A DNA stretch of 64,000 bases from Streptomyces sp. NBC_01335 (GTDB lineage Bacteria; Actinomycetota; Actinomycetes; Streptomycetales; Streptomycetaceae), in the NCBI RefSeq assembly GCF_035953295.1, contig NZ_CP108370.1, positions 4,059,001-4,123,000 on the forward strand, written 5' to 3'. Positions 25,462 to 34,882 of this stretch are shown here, one piece after another. A program made the position numbers and the translations under genes. A model generated the notes under the pieces. That model saw nothing but the letters and a program-made list of their open reading frames with translations. It was not told the DNA's origin and made no database searches. Each line of letters starts with the position of its first letter. Positions within the stretch are counted from its first letter, which is position 1.

Positions 25462-25467
25462 TAGCCT
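25462..25467 (+). promoter_or_regulatory. aspS: Candidate -10 box of aspS
   Basis: TAGCCT fits the actinomycete TAnnnT -10 pattern, 45 bp before the aspS start. No matching -35 box is evident and no T-box-like leader is seen. Confidence 0.35.
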
Positions 25468-25511
25468 GGGGAGGCTCACAGACCCCAACCGCGAAGACTG
25501 GATGAACGACG

Positions 25512-27329
25512 ATGCATCGGTACAGGTCCCACACCTGCGGCGAGCTCCGCGCCTCTGACGTCGGCACCGACGTCCGGCTGAGCGGCTGGCTGCACAATCG
25601 CCGAGACCTGGGCGGCATCCTCTTCATCGATCTCCGCGACCACTACGGCCTGGTCCAGCTCGTCGCCCGCCCCGGCACCCCGGGGAACGAGGCGCTCTCG
25701 AAGCTGACCAAGGAGACCGTCGTCCGGATCGACGGCAAGGTCTCCGCGCGCGGTGCCGAGAACGTGAACCCGGAGCTCCCGACCGGCGAGATCGAGATCG
25801 AGGTCACCGAGGTCGAGGTGCTCGGCGAGGCGGCCCCGCTGCCCTTCACGATCAACACCGAGGACGGTGTGAACGAGGAGCGCCGTCTGGAGTACCGCTT
25901 CCTCGACCTGCGCCGCGAGCGCATGCACCGCAACATCATGCTGCGCTCGGCCGTGATCGCCTCCATCCGCTCCAAGATGGTGGCCCTCGGCTTCAACGAG
26001 ATGGCGACCCCGATCCTCACCGCGACCTCCCCCGAGGGCGCCCGTGACTTCGTCGTGCCGTCGCGTCTCAACCCCGGCAAGTTCTACGCGCTGCCGCAGG
26101 CCCCGCAGCAGTTCAAGCAGCTGCTGATGATCTCCGGCTTCGACCGCTACTTCCAGATCGCGCCCTGCTTCCGCGACGAGGACGCCCGCGCCGACCGCTC
26201 GCCGGGCGAGTTCTACCAGCTCGACGTCGAGATGTCGTTCGTCGAGCAGGAAGACGTCTTCCAGCCGATCGAGAAGCTGATGACCGAGCTCTTCACCGAG
26301 TTCGGCAACGGCCGCGAGGTCACCTCGCCGTTCCCGCGCATCCCGTTCCGCGAGTCGATGCTGAAGTACGGCAACGACAAGCCGGACCTCCGCGCCAAGC
26401 TGGAGCTCGTCGACATCTCGGACGTCTTCGCCGACTCCGGGTTCAAGGCGTTCGCCGGCAAGCACGTCCGTGCGCTGCCCGTCCCGGACACCGCCGGCCA
26501 GTCCCGCAAGTTCTTCGACGGCCTCGGTGAGTACGCCGTCGAGCACGGCGCCCGCGGCCTCGCCTGGGTGCGCGTCGGCGAGGACGGCACGCTGGCCGGT
26601 CCGATCGCCAAGTTCCTCACCGAGACGGACGTCAAGACGCTCACCGAGCGCCTCTCGCTCGTCCCGGGCCACGCCGTCTTCTTCGGCGCCGGCGAGTTCG
26701 ACGAGGTCTCCAAGATCATGTCGGCCGTCCGCGTCGAGGCCGCCAAGCGCTCCGGCAACTTCGAGGAGGGCGTCTTCCGGTTCTGCTGGATCGTCGACTT
26801 CCCGATGTACGAGAAGGACGAGGAGACCGGCAAGATCGACTTCTCGCACAACCCCTTCTCGATGCCCCAGGGCGGCCTGGAGGACCTGGAGACGAAGGAC
26901 CCGCTGGACATCCTCGCCTGGCAGTACGACATCGTCTGCAACGGCATCGAGCTCTCCTCCGGCGCGATCCGGAACCACGAGCCCGAGCTGATGCTCAAGG
27001 CCTTCGAGATCGCCGGTTACGACCGCGAGACCGTCGAGCAGGAGTTCGCGGGCATGCTCCGCGCCTTCCGCCTCGGCGCCCCGCCGCACGGTGGCATCGC
27101 CCCGGGCGTCGACCGCATCGTGATGCTTCTGGCCGACGAGCCGAACATCCGCGAGACGATCGCGTTCCCGCTCAACGGCAACGCCCAGGACCTGATGATG
27201 GGCGCCCCGACGGTGCTGGACGAGGCCCGTCTGCGCGAGCTGAACATCCAGCTCCGCAAGCCGGTCGCCGTGGCGAAGGGCGAGGCCGCCAAGGCCGAGA
27301 CCGCCGCCGCGGAGAAGACCGAGAAGTAG
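25512..27329 (+). CDS. aspS: Aspartyl-tRNA synthetase
   Basis: 605 aa, the normal bacterial-type class IIb length. The OB-fold anticodon domain is at ~1-105 ([23 protein letters not shown]), motif 2 is [19 protein letters not shown], the bacterial GAD insertion lies between motifs 2 and 3, and motif 3 is [14 protein letters not shown]. It charges tRNA-Asp in the cytosol, possibly also tRNA-Asn as in many bacteria that use the amidotransferase route. The C-terminus is Lys/Ala/Glu-rich ([18 protein letters not shown]), as often in Streptomyces. ATG at 25512 gives the standard N-terminus [12 protein letters not shown]. Confidence 0.97.
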   Translation: MHRYRSHTCGELRASDVGTDVRLSGWLHNRRDLGGILFIDLRDHYGLVQLVARPGTPGNEALSKLTKETVVRIDGKVSARGAENVNPELPTGEIEIEVTEVEVLGEAAPLPFTINTEDGVNEERRLEYRFLDLRRERMHRNIMLRSAVIASIRSKMVALGFNEMATPILTATSPEGARDFVVPSRLNPGKFYALPQAPQQFKQLLMISGFDRYFQIAPCFRDEDARADRSPGEFYQLDVEMSFVEQEDVFQPIEKLMTELFTEFGNGREVTSPFPRIPFRESMLKYGNDKPDLRAKLELVDISDVFADSGFKAFAGKHVRALPVPDTAGQSRKFFDGLGEYAVEHGARGLAWVRVGEDGTLAGPIAKFLTETDVKTLTERLSLVPGHAVFFGAGEFDEVSKIMSAVRVEAAKRSGNFEEGVFRFCWIVDFPMYEKDEETGKIDFSHNPFSMPQGGLEDLETKDPLDILAWQYDIVCNGIELSSGAIRNHEPELMLKAFEIAGYDRETVEQEFAGMLRAFRLGAPPHGGIAPGVDRIVMLLADEPNIRETIAFPLNGNAQDLMMGAPTVLDEARLRELNIQLRKPVAVAKGEAAKAETAAAEKTEK

Positions 27330-27465
27330 CGGGCGAGGGGAGCCGCCGCCTCCTTCGGCGCCGCGCTCCCCGCCGTTCCGTCCCGTACGCGCGCCGGTCC
27401 GCGTGCCGGTCCGCGTGCCCCCGGCGGTTCGGTCGGTGCACCGGTCCGTGTGTGCCGGTCCGTAC

Positions 27466-27479
27466 GTTTCACGTGGAAC
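27466..27479. other. parS-like site (13/14 match)
   Basis: GTTTCACGTGGAAC differs from the Streptomyces ParB box GTTTCACGTGAAAC at one base. Its right end overlaps the left arm of the 36-bp palindrome at 27475-27510. It lies in the 341-bp gap after aspS. Confidence 0.6.
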
Positions 27480-27510
27480 AGCCCCCGATCGGCCGATCGG
27501 GGGCTGTTCC
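27475..27510 (+). terminator. 36-bp perfect palindrome downstream of aspS
   Basis: A perfect inverted repeat centred between 27492 and 27493 (arms GGAACAGCCCCCGATCGG and its complement). With essentially no loop it would fold with a few unpaired central bases. It is the best terminator candidate for aspS; a smaller hairpin around 27340-27372 may also contribute. The rest of the 27330-27670 gap holds degenerate GCCGGTCCG-type repeats and no gene. Confidence 0.7.
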
Positions 27511-27670
27511 GTCGTTCCGGGGTGCCCTGCGCCCCCTACGGAGCGGGCGCCGTGGTAACGGGTGGGCGGGTGTACCGCCGGATGGCCCCCGCCCGGATTC
27601 GCGAGGGCCGGGCGCGGCGAAGAGTGGCTTCTGAGAGGCAGTCAGTCAGAACCACTCAGGAGCCCGCCCC

Positions 27671-28528
27671 GTGTCCGTCTCCCTCCGCACCCCCGCCCGT
27701 ACCATCCTGGGGGAAGCCCCCCGCCCCAGGGCGCTTCCTCGCCCGTACCCGCTCGCCGCTCCGGTCCTCGCACTGCTGCTGGTGCTGTTTCCGGTGCTCA
27801 CCGGCTGCGGGGCCCCCACCTCCTCGGAGGCCCCGCCCAAGGGCGTGGCCGGGACCCGGTCGGACGACGAGGGCGGCCGGGGGCCCTCGGGTGCCCCCGC
27901 CGCTCCCGCCCCGCCCGCACCGCCCGTACCGCCGCTGGAGATCCCGGGGCTGGGGCCGGAGACCCGGGCCGAGATCCCGGTCGACGCCCGGCAGGCGTTC
28001 GTGGTGACCGGCAAGGGCGCGGACTCCAACGAGTCCACCGCCGTCCTCTACGTCCGGGACGCCCCGGACCGGAGCTGGACACCCGCCTTCGAACCCTGGG
28101 CCGCCCACAACGGCATGGAGGGGTGGACCGACGAGCACTACACCGGGGACCTCAGGTCACCCGTCGGCGTGTTCGGCCTCACCGACGCGGGCGGCAAGCT
28201 GCCCGACCCGGGCGCCCTGCTCCCCTACGACGAGGAGGAGTACTTCGCGGTGGAGGGCGACGGGTTCTTCGGCGAGCCACTGGAGGGCTCCTTCGACTAC
28301 GTCGTCGCCATCAACTACAACCGCGTCGAGGGCGTCAGCCCGATCGACCACGAACGCCCGCTCGGCGAGGACCGGGGCGGCGGCATCTGGATCCACGTGG
28401 ACCACGGCGGACCGACCCAGGGCTGCGTCTCGGTCTCGGAGGAGCGGATGAAGGAGCTGCTGCTCACGCTCGACCCGGCGAAGAAGCCGGTCATCGTGAT
28501 GGGCGACAAGGCGTCGCTGGCCCGTTGA
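27671..28528 (+). CDS. L,D-transpeptidase (YkuD) lipoprotein
   Basis: 285 aa. A lipoprotein signal with lipobox L-T-G-C46 (PVLTGC) is followed by a Pro/Ala-rich tether (~50-95) and a YkuD-type domain whose active site reads IWIHVDHGGPTQGCVSVSE, with the catalytic Cys in QGC and the conserved His in the preceding strand. The family makes 3-3 cross-links in peptidoglycan or processes it; this form, with GCVSV instead of the more usual SHGCIRM, is the actinomycete ErfK/YkuD variant, so activity on peptidoglycan is inferred. Start GTG at 27671; AGGAG is about 10 bp upstream. Confidence 0.83.
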   Translation: MSVSLRTPARTILGEAPRPRALPRPYPLAAPVLALLLVLFPVLTGCGAPTSSEAPPKGVAGTRSDDEGGRGPSGAPAAPAPPAPPVPPLEIPGLGPETRAEIPVDARQAFVVTGKGADSNESTAVLYVRDAPDRSWTPAFEPWAAHNGMEGWTDEHYTGDLRSPVGVFGLTDAGGKLPDPGALLPYDEEEYFAVEGDGFFGEPLEGSFDYVVAINYNRVEGVSPIDHERPLGEDRGGGIWIHVDHGGPTQGCVSVSEERMKELLLTLDPAKKPVIVMGDKASLAR

Positions 28529-28561
28529 CGAGAACTCCCGCCCGCGAACGGGGCGGGCACG

Positions 28562-28596
28562 GAGAAGGGCGGGGCCACGGGGGCCCCGCCCTTCTC
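28562..28596. terminator. Bidirectional hairpin
   Basis: A perfect 15-bp stem (28562-28576 with 28582-28596) with a 5-nt loop separates the L,D-transpeptidase gene (+) from the end of metG (-). Confidence 0.88.
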
Positions 28597-28610
28597 ACGT
28601 ACGGATCGCG

Positions 28611-30218
28611 TTACGCGGCCGGCTTCTCCTCAAGGCGCGGGAAGAGCACCGCGCCCTTGGTGACCGTGGCACCGGCGGGCAGCCGGCCCCAGGTGCCCGC
28701 GTCCTGGACGCGCTGGTCGGCCAGGGCGCCCAGGGAGGGCTCGGCGCCGAGCGACTCCCACAGCTTCTGCGAGGTCTCCGGCATCACCGGGTTCAGCAGC
28801 ACCGCGACACCGCGCAGCGCCTCGGACGCCGTGTACAGGATCGTCGCGAGACGGGCCTGGCCCTCGGGCGAGGTGTCCTTGGCGACCTTCCACGGCTCCT
28901 GCTCCGTGATGTAGCCGTTGACCTGCTTCACGAAGTCGAAGATCGCGAGGATGCCGGCCTGGAAGTCGAGCTCCTCGCCGATCTTCAGGTCGGCCGTGGC
29001 GACGGCCTTCGCCAGACCGGCCTGGACCGCCTGCTCGGCGTCACCGGCGGCGGTCGCCTCCGGCAGCGTGCCACCGAAGTACTTGCCGATCATGGCGGCC
29101 ACGCGGGAGGCGAGGTTGCCGTAGTCGTTGGCGAGCTCGGAGGTGTAGCGGGCGGTGAAGTCCTCCCACGAGAAGGATCCGTCGCTGCCGAAGGCGATGG
29201 CGCGCAGGAAGTACCAGCGGTACGCGTCCACACCGAAGTGCGAGGTCAGGTCCTGCGGCTTGATGCCGGTCAGGTTCGACTTCGACATCTTCTCGCCGCC
29301 GACCATCAGCCAGCCGTTGGCCGCGACCTTGCCCGGCAGCGGAAGGCCCTGGGCCATCAGCATCGCGGGCCAGATCACCGCGTGGAAGCGGAGGATGTCC
29401 TTGCCGACCAGGTGGACGTTGGCGGGGAAGGTCGCGTCGAACTTCTCCTGGTTGGCGCCGTAGCCGACCGCCGTCGCGTAGTTGAGCAGGGCGTCGACCC
29501 ACACGTAGATGACGTGCTTCTCGTCCCACGGCACCGGGACGCCCCAGTCGAAGGTCGAGCGGGAGATCGAGAGGTCCTGGAGGCCCTGCTTGACGAAGTT
29601 GACGACCTCGTTGCGGGCGGACTCCGGCTGGATGAAGCCGGGGTTGGCCTCGTAGAACTCCAGCAGCTTCGGGCCGTACTCGCTCAGCTTGAAGAAGTAG
29701 TTCTCCTCCTTGAGGATCTCCACCGGCTTCTTGTGGATCGGGCACAGCGGAGTGCCGTCCTCGGCCTGGATGAGGTCCCCGGGGAGCTTGTACTCCTCAC
29801 AGCCCACGCAGTACGGGCCTTCGTACCCGCCCTTGTAGATCTCGTCCTTGTCGTACAGGTCCTGGACGAACTCCTGGACCCGGTCGGTGTGACGCTTCTC
29901 CGTGGTGCGGATGAAGTCGTCGTTCGCGATGTTGAGGTGCTCCCAGAGGGGCTTCCACGCCTCTTCGACGAGCTTGTCGCACCAGGCCTGCGGGGTGACG
30001 CCGTGCTGATCGGCCGTGCGCATGATCTTCTGACCGTGCTCGTCCGTGCCGGTGAGGTACCACACCTTCTCGCCGCGCTGGCGGTGCCAGCGCGTGAGCA
30101 CGTCGCCTGCGACGGTCGTGTAGGCGTGGCCCAGGTGAGGAGCGTCGTTGACGTAGTAAATGGGGGTGGAGACGTAGAACGACGTCTCTCCCTGCTTCTC
30201 GGATCCAGTGGCCGCCAT
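28611..30218 (-). CDS. metG: Methionyl-tRNA synthetase
   Basis: 535 aa, class Ia. The signature HIGH box appears as PHLGHAY and the KMSKS loop as GGEKMSKSNLTG; the connective-peptide Cys residues are in GCEEYKLPGDLIQ...TPLCPIH. No C-terminal tRNA-binding EMAP-like domain is present, as in other short actinomycete MetRS. It charges initiator and elongator tRNA-Met. ATG at 30218 is chosen over the TTG two codons earlier. TAGGAT ends seven bases before the ATG, so this can be read either as a -10 box of a leaderless transcript or as part of an AGGA ribosome site. Confidence 0.96.
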   Translation of the reverse strand: MAATGSEKQGETSFYVSTPIYYVNDAPHLGHAYTTVAGDVLTRWHRQRGEKVWYLTGTDEHGQKIMRTADQHGVTPQAWCDKLVEEAWKPLWEHLNIANDDFIRTTEKRHTDRVQEFVQDLYDKDEIYKGGYEGPYCVGCEEYKLPGDLIQAEDGTPLCPIHKKPVEILKEENYFFKLSEYGPKLLEFYEANPGFIQPESARNEVVNFVKQGLQDLSISRSTFDWGVPVPWDEKHVIYVWVDALLNYATAVGYGANQEKFDATFPANVHLVGKDILRFHAVIWPAMLMAQGLPLPGKVAANGWLMVGGEKMSKSNLTGIKPQDLTSHFGVDAYRWYFLRAIAFGSDGSFSWEDFTARYTSELANDYGNLASRVAAMIGKYFGGTLPEATAAGDAEQAVQAGLAKAVATADLKIGEELDFQAGILAIFDFVKQVNGYITEQEPWKVAKDTSPEGQARLATILYTASEALRGVAVLLNPVMPETSQKLWESLGAEPSLGALADQRVQDAGTWGRLPAGATVTKGAVLFPRLEEKPAA

Positions 30219-30260
30219 GGTCAAAATCCTAACGGTCCGCGGAAGGATCCTGGGACGCGG

Positions 30261-30289
30261 ACGGCGGGCCCGGTGACCGGGCCCGCCGT
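30261..30289 (-). terminator. Palindromic terminator of the VWA gene
   Basis: Two 14-bp complementary arms (30261-30274 and 30276-30289) flank a single base, downstream of the VWA-protein gene and upstream of metG. Confidence 0.75.
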
Positions 30290-30333
30290 GACGTGCGGTG
30301 GAGCGGATCGCATGGTCCGCCCGCGTACGCGGA

Positions 30334-31956
30334 TCAGCCGGCGGAGCCGCCGGACCGGGCCGTGATCCAGGTGGGGAGACCGGCGAGGATCTCCCGGTAG
30401 AACGTGGCGTCCGGGATCGCGGCGGGTGCGGGGCCCGCGTGGAAGAACCCGGCGTGCTCGGCGTCCAGCTTCCGCAGGAAGTCGAAGCCCTTGGCGTCGT
30501 GGTCGCCGAACGCGACGAACTGGAAGTAGAGCGGCAGCCGGGCGGCGTCGGTCAGCGCCTGCTTGGCCGCGACCTTGGCGTCCGGCGGGCCGTCCGTCTG
30601 GAAGACGACCAGCGCCGGGCCGGTGGCGCCGGACTTCTCGTAGTGGGAGACGACCTCTTCGACGGCCCGGTGGTAGTGGGTCCGCCCCAGGCGCCCCAGA
30701 CCGGCGTTCACCTGGTCGATGCGGCCCTCGTGGCCTTCGAGGCCGACCGTTGCCGTGCCGTCGATGTCGGTGGAGAAGAAGACCACGTCGACCGTGGCGT
30801 TCTCGTCCAGGTGCGCGGCGAGGGCCAGCGTGCGGTCGCCCAGGTGCTGGGCGCTGCCGTCCTTGTAGAACGGCCGCATCGAGCCCGAGCGGTCGAGCAC
30901 CAGATAGACGGAGGCCCGGAAGCCCGTCAGCCCCTGCGCCTTGAGCGCGGCCTGCGCGGACTTGTACGGGGCGACCAGGCCGGGGGCGCGCGACTTCACC
31001 CGGGCGAGTGAGGTGGCGGGCTTGGCGGCGGGAGAGGCGGCCGTGGCCTCGGGGGCGGACGCTGCCTCGGGAGCCGTCGCCTCGGGGGCCGTCTCCGGCT
31101 CGTAGTCGATGATGATCGCGTCGAGGGCCGCCTCGGTGGCCTTCGCGGGGGCCTCGGCCGTCTCCGCGACGGCTTCGGTCCGCTCGGCCTCGGTGTTCGC
31201 CGCCTCGACGGCCTCGACCTGCGGTTCGGCGTTCTCGGCCTGCGCCGGTGCGGGCTCCGGGGCGGGGTCGGTCTCCGGCTCCGGCTCGGGCTCCGGGTCC
31301 ATGTCGATGGTGATGGCGGCAGCGAGGATCTCGGGCTCGACGACCGCCGGCTCCTCGGCCTTTGCGGCCTCGGCCTCGGCCCCGGCCTTTACGGGCTCGG
31401 GGGTCTCCGCGATCTCGGGGGTCTCGGCGGCCTCCGGGGCCGCGGGCCGCTCGTCCACCTCGGCGGACGGCGCGGCAGCCTGCTCGGGCAGGGAGACCGG
31501 CTCGGACTCGGCGGCAGGCTGCGCTTCGGCGGCCGGCTCAGTCTCGACAGCAGGCTCGGGCTCGACAGCCGGCTCGGGCTCGGCGACAGGCTCGGGCTTC
31601 GCTTCGGACGCGGGCTTGGGGCCCGTGTTCTGGGCGGGCACCGTCGGCTGCGGGGCGGCGGACGGCTGGTCGAAGGCGGCGGCGACCAGCGCGGCCGCGT
31701 TGCCCTGGTCCGACCGGTCCGCGCTGTCCGACCCGCCCGTACCCGCGTCCGAGGAGGAGCGCGAGGCGGAGGAGAGGGGGGATGCGGCGGGGGCGGGAAC
31801 GGTCACCTTCGGCTCGGCGGCCGGGGCGCTCTCCGGGACCGCGTCCGATTCCGGCTCCGTCGATCGGGCGCGCTCACCCTGAGGAGGAACGGTGGCCGTG
31901 GTCGGCTCGTCCTGCTCCCGGCCGAACACCTTGCGCAGCAAGCTCCGAATGCCCAT
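30334..31956 (-). CDS. VWA (TerF/TerY-like) domain protein with long Glu/Pro/Ala-rich N-terminal region
   Basis: 540 aa. The first ~15 residues are basic ([17 protein letters not shown]), residues ~20-320 are low-complexity with [20 protein letters not shown] repeats, and residues ~335-530 are a von Willebrand A domain with an intact MIDAS start (VLDRSGSM) and later FQTDGPPDA. The domain resembles those of Streptomyces tellurium-resistance-type proteins ([45 protein letters not shown]). A metal-dependent protein-binding role is inferred. The acidic spacer suggests an extended, perhaps cell-envelope-associated or assembly-tethered protein. ATG at 31956 is chosen for the basic start with AAAGG upstream. 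Confidence 0.82.
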   Translation of the reverse strand: MGIRSLLRKVFGREQDEPTTATVPPQGERARSTEPESDAVPESAPAAEPKVTVPAPAASPLSSASRSSSDAGTGGSDSADRSDQGNAAALVAAAFDQPSAAPQPTVPAQNTGPKPASEAKPEPVAEPEPAVEPEPAVETEPAAEAQPAAESEPVSLPEQAAAPSAEVDERPAAPEAAETPEIAETPEPVKAGAEAEAAKAEEPAVVEPEILAAAITIDMDPEPEPEPETDPAPEPAPAQAENAEPQVEAVEAANTEAERTEAVAETAEAPAKATEAALDAIIIDYEPETAPEATAPEAASAPEATAASPAAKPATSLARVKSRAPGLVAPYKSAQAALKAQGLTGFRASVYLVLDRSGSMRPFYKDGSAQHLGDRTLALAAHLDENATVDVVFFSTDIDGTATVGLEGHEGRIDQVNAGLGRLGRTHYHRAVEEVVSHYEKSGATGPALVVFQTDGPPDAKVAAKQALTDAARLPLYFQFVAFGDHDAKGFDFLRKLDAEHAGFFHAGPAPAAIPDATFYREILAGLPTWITARSGGSAG

Positions 31957-32276
31957 GGGCGAGGCCTTTCGCGTGAGTTGGGTGCGGGAAATGTCCGACC
32001 CGTGGAAAATCATCCCTGGCCAGGACGGATACGTAAGGTTAGCGGCCGGATCAGGCCGTTCGGCGGTCCGGCCCGCACGCGGGTGAACCGACGCGCAACC
32101 GTTTCCTTGCGACAACCCAAGAGTTCGGCGGTCAGGCGGACTTCGCCGCTGGTTGGCGTACCTGTTCCTCAACACCCGGACGGACGTACCTCGTCACGGT
32201 GCGCACACGATCCGTCCCCGCGCCGGGTGCCGGTGGTCCGCCCCGGCAGCGGTCTCCGCGCGAGCGGCTCCCCCGT

Positions 32277-32289
32277 TACAGTCGGACCA
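32277..32289 (+). promoter_or_regulatory. Leaderless promoter of the S4 gene
   Basis: TACAGT (32277-32282) is followed after six bases by the ATG at 32289; no Shine-Dalgarno site is present. This is the usual layout of leaderless actinomycete genes. Confidence 0.55.
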
Positions 32290-32702
32290 TGGTTTCGGTT
32301 TCCGGTGAAGCTCCGCAGGCGGCAGGCAGCGTCCGGGTCGATGTGTGGATCTGGTCGGTGCGGTTGACGAAGACCCGGGCGCAGGCGGCTGCCGCCTGCC
32401 GGGCGGGACACGTCAAGGTCGCGGGTGAACGCGCCAAGCCCGCCCAGTCCGTGCGGGTCGGCGACGAGGTGCGGCTGCGGCACGAGGGCCGGGACCGGAT
32501 CGTCACCGTGTCGAAGATCGTGAAGAAGCGCGTCGGCGCCCCGGTGGCGGTGGAGTGCTTCGTCGACACCAGCCCGCCCCCGCCGCCGCGTGAACTGGCG
32601 CTCCAGGTGCCGGTCCGCGACCGGGGCGCCGGCCGTCCCACCAAGCGCGACCGGCGCGAGATGGAGCGGCTCCAGGGCGGCCGGGAGGCCGGTCCGCGTT
32701 GA
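32289..32702 (+). CDS. S4-domain RNA-binding protein (Hsp15-like)
   Basis: 137 aa. Residues ~18-65 form an S4 RNA-binding domain (VRVDVWIWSVRLTKTRAQAAAACRAGHVKVAGERAKPAQSVRVGDEVRL), followed by VTVSKIVKKRVGAPVA and a basic tail (GAGRPTKRDRREMERLQGGR). This matches the heat-shock protein 15 (HslR/YrfH) family, which binds stalled 50S subunits carrying free nascent chains. The ribosome-rescue role is inferred from the family. ATG at 32289 is supported by the -10 position; a longer frame from 32199 is less likely. Confidence 0.87.
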   Translation: MVSVSGEAPQAAGSVRVDVWIWSVRLTKTRAQAAAACRAGHVKVAGERAKPAQSVRVGDEVRLRHEGRDRIVTVSKIVKKRVGAPVAVECFVDTSPPPPPRELALQVPVRDRGAGRPTKRDRREMERLQGGREAGPR

Positions 32703-32795
32703 GCGGTGCCCGCGCTGATCCATGTCTGCGCGGAAGAGGAGCGGCTGAGCCGTGCGCGGGGAAGCGCCGGTGCGTAACTGCCGCTCACGCTCCGT

Positions 32796-32809
32796 GTTTC
32801 ACGTGAAAC
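32796..32809. other. parS site (exact)
   Basis: An exact GTTTCACGTGAAAC, the Streptomyces ParB-binding box. It sits between two convergent genes, four bases beyond the stop codon of the FUSC gene. Confidence 0.85.
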
Positions 32810-32813
32810 GTCG

Positions 32814-34769
32814 TCATGGCTGCGGCGAGGCGATGGCCCGGGCTGCCGCGACTTCCTGGCTGAGCGCGCCGAGGATGCCCTCCTCGATGCCGGTGAGGTC
32901 GGTCCGTACCCCCACCAGGGTCTCGCTGGACCGGATTCCCGCCGCGAGCTCCCGCAACTGGCCCTCGATCATGATGGCTTCGCCGGGCTCGGGCGGTGGT
33001 GCTCCGTAATTCAGCCGTACCCGGGCGGCTGTTGCCGCGTCGACGATCCGCTCGACGGCGACGACCAGGGGCCACCAGGCCGCCGCGCGGGTGCCCACGG
33101 GCGGTGGTTCGGTCAGGGCGCGCTGGAACTCGGAGCGCACCGCCGACAGGTCGCGGTAGAGCTTCCGGCGGGCGCGGACCCGCTCGGCCCGGTCGTGGGC
33201 GCTGGTGAAGTCGAAGGCGTAGGCGATGTAGTCGGCGGTGTCCTCCACCGCGACCGCGAGCCGGTCGCCGACGCGGGTGTGCCAGCTCTCCGGCCAGAGC
33301 AGATAGCCGGCCACCAGCACGATCGCGCAGCCGAGCAGGCTGTCGAGGAAGCGCGGCTGGACCAGGTTCACGCCCTGGTGGTTGAGGAGGTCGGAGAGCA
33401 GCAGGATGGGCGGGGTGACGGCGGCGGTCTGGAAGGCGTACCCCTTGGCCGTCAGCGCCGGGATCAGCGCGGCGAGGACCACCATCGCCGGGACGAACCA
33501 CCAGCCGGACGGCACCTCGGCCAGCACGGGGGCGGCGACGAGCAGCCCGGCTGTGGTGCCCACGGCCCGCAGTACGGCGCGGGAGAACACCGATCCGTAG
33601 TCCGGCTTGAGGACGAAGGTCACGGTGAGCGCCACCCAGTACGAGCGTTCCACCGGGATCAGCGAGGTGAGCGCCTGGGCCAGTCCGATGCAGAGGGCGA
33701 GGCGCAGCCCGTAGCGCCAGGACGCCTCGGAGAGCAGCACGGACCGCAGGGAGCGCCGGAGACGGACGCGCAGGGCGGCGGGCCGTCCGAGCCGGTCGTC
33801 GACGTTGTACGGATCGGGGTCGCCGCGGTGCACGACGGTCGCCGTGTGGCGCAGCGCGGTGTCCACGGCGTGGGTGGCGGGTGAGTCGGGCGGGGGCAGG
33901 TCGGGTGCGGGGCGTCCGGTGCGGCCGCGTTCGACGTCGTCGGCGAGTGCGCGTACCGCCGCCGGGACGGCCTCGGGGAGCCGGCGTCCCTCCCCGTGTG
34001 CGGCGGGCGCCGCCTCGACGAGCGGGATCACCACGTTGAGCTGGGAGAGCGTCCGCACCATGGCGGGGCTGCGGCCGTGGTAGCGGGCCCGGCGGGCGAG
34101 GATCAGGTCGTAGGAGGTGTTGAGGCGTTCGGTGACGTCCTGGCGGTGCAGTTCGTACGCGGGTGTCCCGGCGGCGTCGAGGAGGGCGGCGACCGCGCGG
34201 TAGGTGCGGGCGACCGCGGCGCGTTCGGGGAGTCGGCGGCGGAACGGCCACGAGAGCAGGGCGAGCGCCAGCACCACCAGCCCGCCGAACGCGAGCAGCG
34301 CCGGGGCGACCCACCAGGGGTCGGGCATCGGGAGTCCCGCGCCGACCACGGAGTTGAGCAGGAGCAGCAGGCCGGAGACGGAGGCCACGGCGCCGATCGT
34401 GGACATCATCCCGGAGATCAGCGCGACGGCGGTGAGCACGCCCACGGAGGCCCAGCCGGTTCCGTACACGAGCGAGCCCAGGGTGACGCCGACGGCGCCG
34501 AAGAGCTGCGGGACGGCGATGTTGTAGATGCGCATCCGGTAGGCGTCGGCGGTGTCGCCGATGACACCGGAGAGCGCCCCCATGGAGACCAGCGCCCCGT
34601 ACGCGGGGCGGTCGGCGGCGAAGCCGACGGCGAGCGGTGCGGCCATGGCGACGGAGGCGCGCAGTACGGCCGCCCAGGGGATCGGGGTGGGCTGCGGGCG
34701 GAGTCCGTTGACCAGCCAGGGCGGCGGGGTCACGCGTCGCCTTCCGGTTCCGGCGTCTGCCGTGGCCAC
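32814..34769 (-). CDS. FUSC family membrane protein
   Basis: 651 aa with two sets of hydrophobic segments (~30-170 and ~365-510), each followed by a cytoplasmic helical region, the layout of fusaric-acid-resistance (FUSC) and aromatic-acid exporter proteins. The second set contains RYGLRLALCIGLAQALTSLIPVERSYWVALTVTFVLKPDYGSVFSRAVLRAVGTTAGLL, the typical FUSC_2 signature. An inner-membrane efflux role is inferred. GTG at 34769 has AGGAGAG about 7 bp upstream. The stop codon is next to a parS box. Confidence 0.87.
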   Translation of the reverse strand: MATADAGTGRRRVTPPPWLVNGLRPQPTPIPWAAVLRASVAMAAPLAVGFAADRPAYGALVSMGALSGVIGDTADAYRMRIYNIAVPQLFGAVGVTLGSLVYGTGWASVGVLTAVALISGMMSTIGAVASVSGLLLLLNSVVGAGLPMPDPWWVAPALLAFGGLVVLALALLSWPFRRRLPERAAVARTYRAVAALLDAAGTPAYELHRQDVTERLNTSYDLILARRARYHGRSPAMVRTLSQLNVVIPLVEAAPAAHGEGRRLPEAVPAAVRALADDVERGRTGRPAPDLPPPDSPATHAVDTALRHTATVVHRGDPDPYNVDDRLGRPAALRVRLRRSLRSVLLSEASWRYGLRLALCIGLAQALTSLIPVERSYWVALTVTFVLKPDYGSVFSRAVLRAVGTTAGLLVAAPVLAEVPSGWWFVPAMVVLAALIPALTAKGYAFQTAAVTPPILLLSDLLNHQGVNLVQPRFLDSLLGCAIVLVAGYLLWPESWHTRVGDRLAVAVEDTADYIAYAFDFTSAHDRAERVRARRKLYRDLSAVRSEFQRALTEPPPVGTRAAAWWPLVVAVERIVDAATAARVRLNYGAPPPEPGEAIMIEGQLRELAAGIRSSETLVGVRTDLTGIEEGILGALSQEVAAARAIASPQP

Positions 34770-34882
34770 GGTTCACTCTCCTCGCGGGTCTGCCCGGGGC
34801 GCGGATCCGGCGACCGCGCGGGCCGGGGCGAGCCGGAGTGTACCGGCCGGGGCCGTGGCGGGGGCGGCAGCGGGGGCGCGGG

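Noticed and set aside
23089..25464. 791-codon plus-strand frame opposite the PP2C phosphatase
   Set aside because: Antisense shadow. PAS/GAF/PP2C/HATPase motifs lie on the minus strand.
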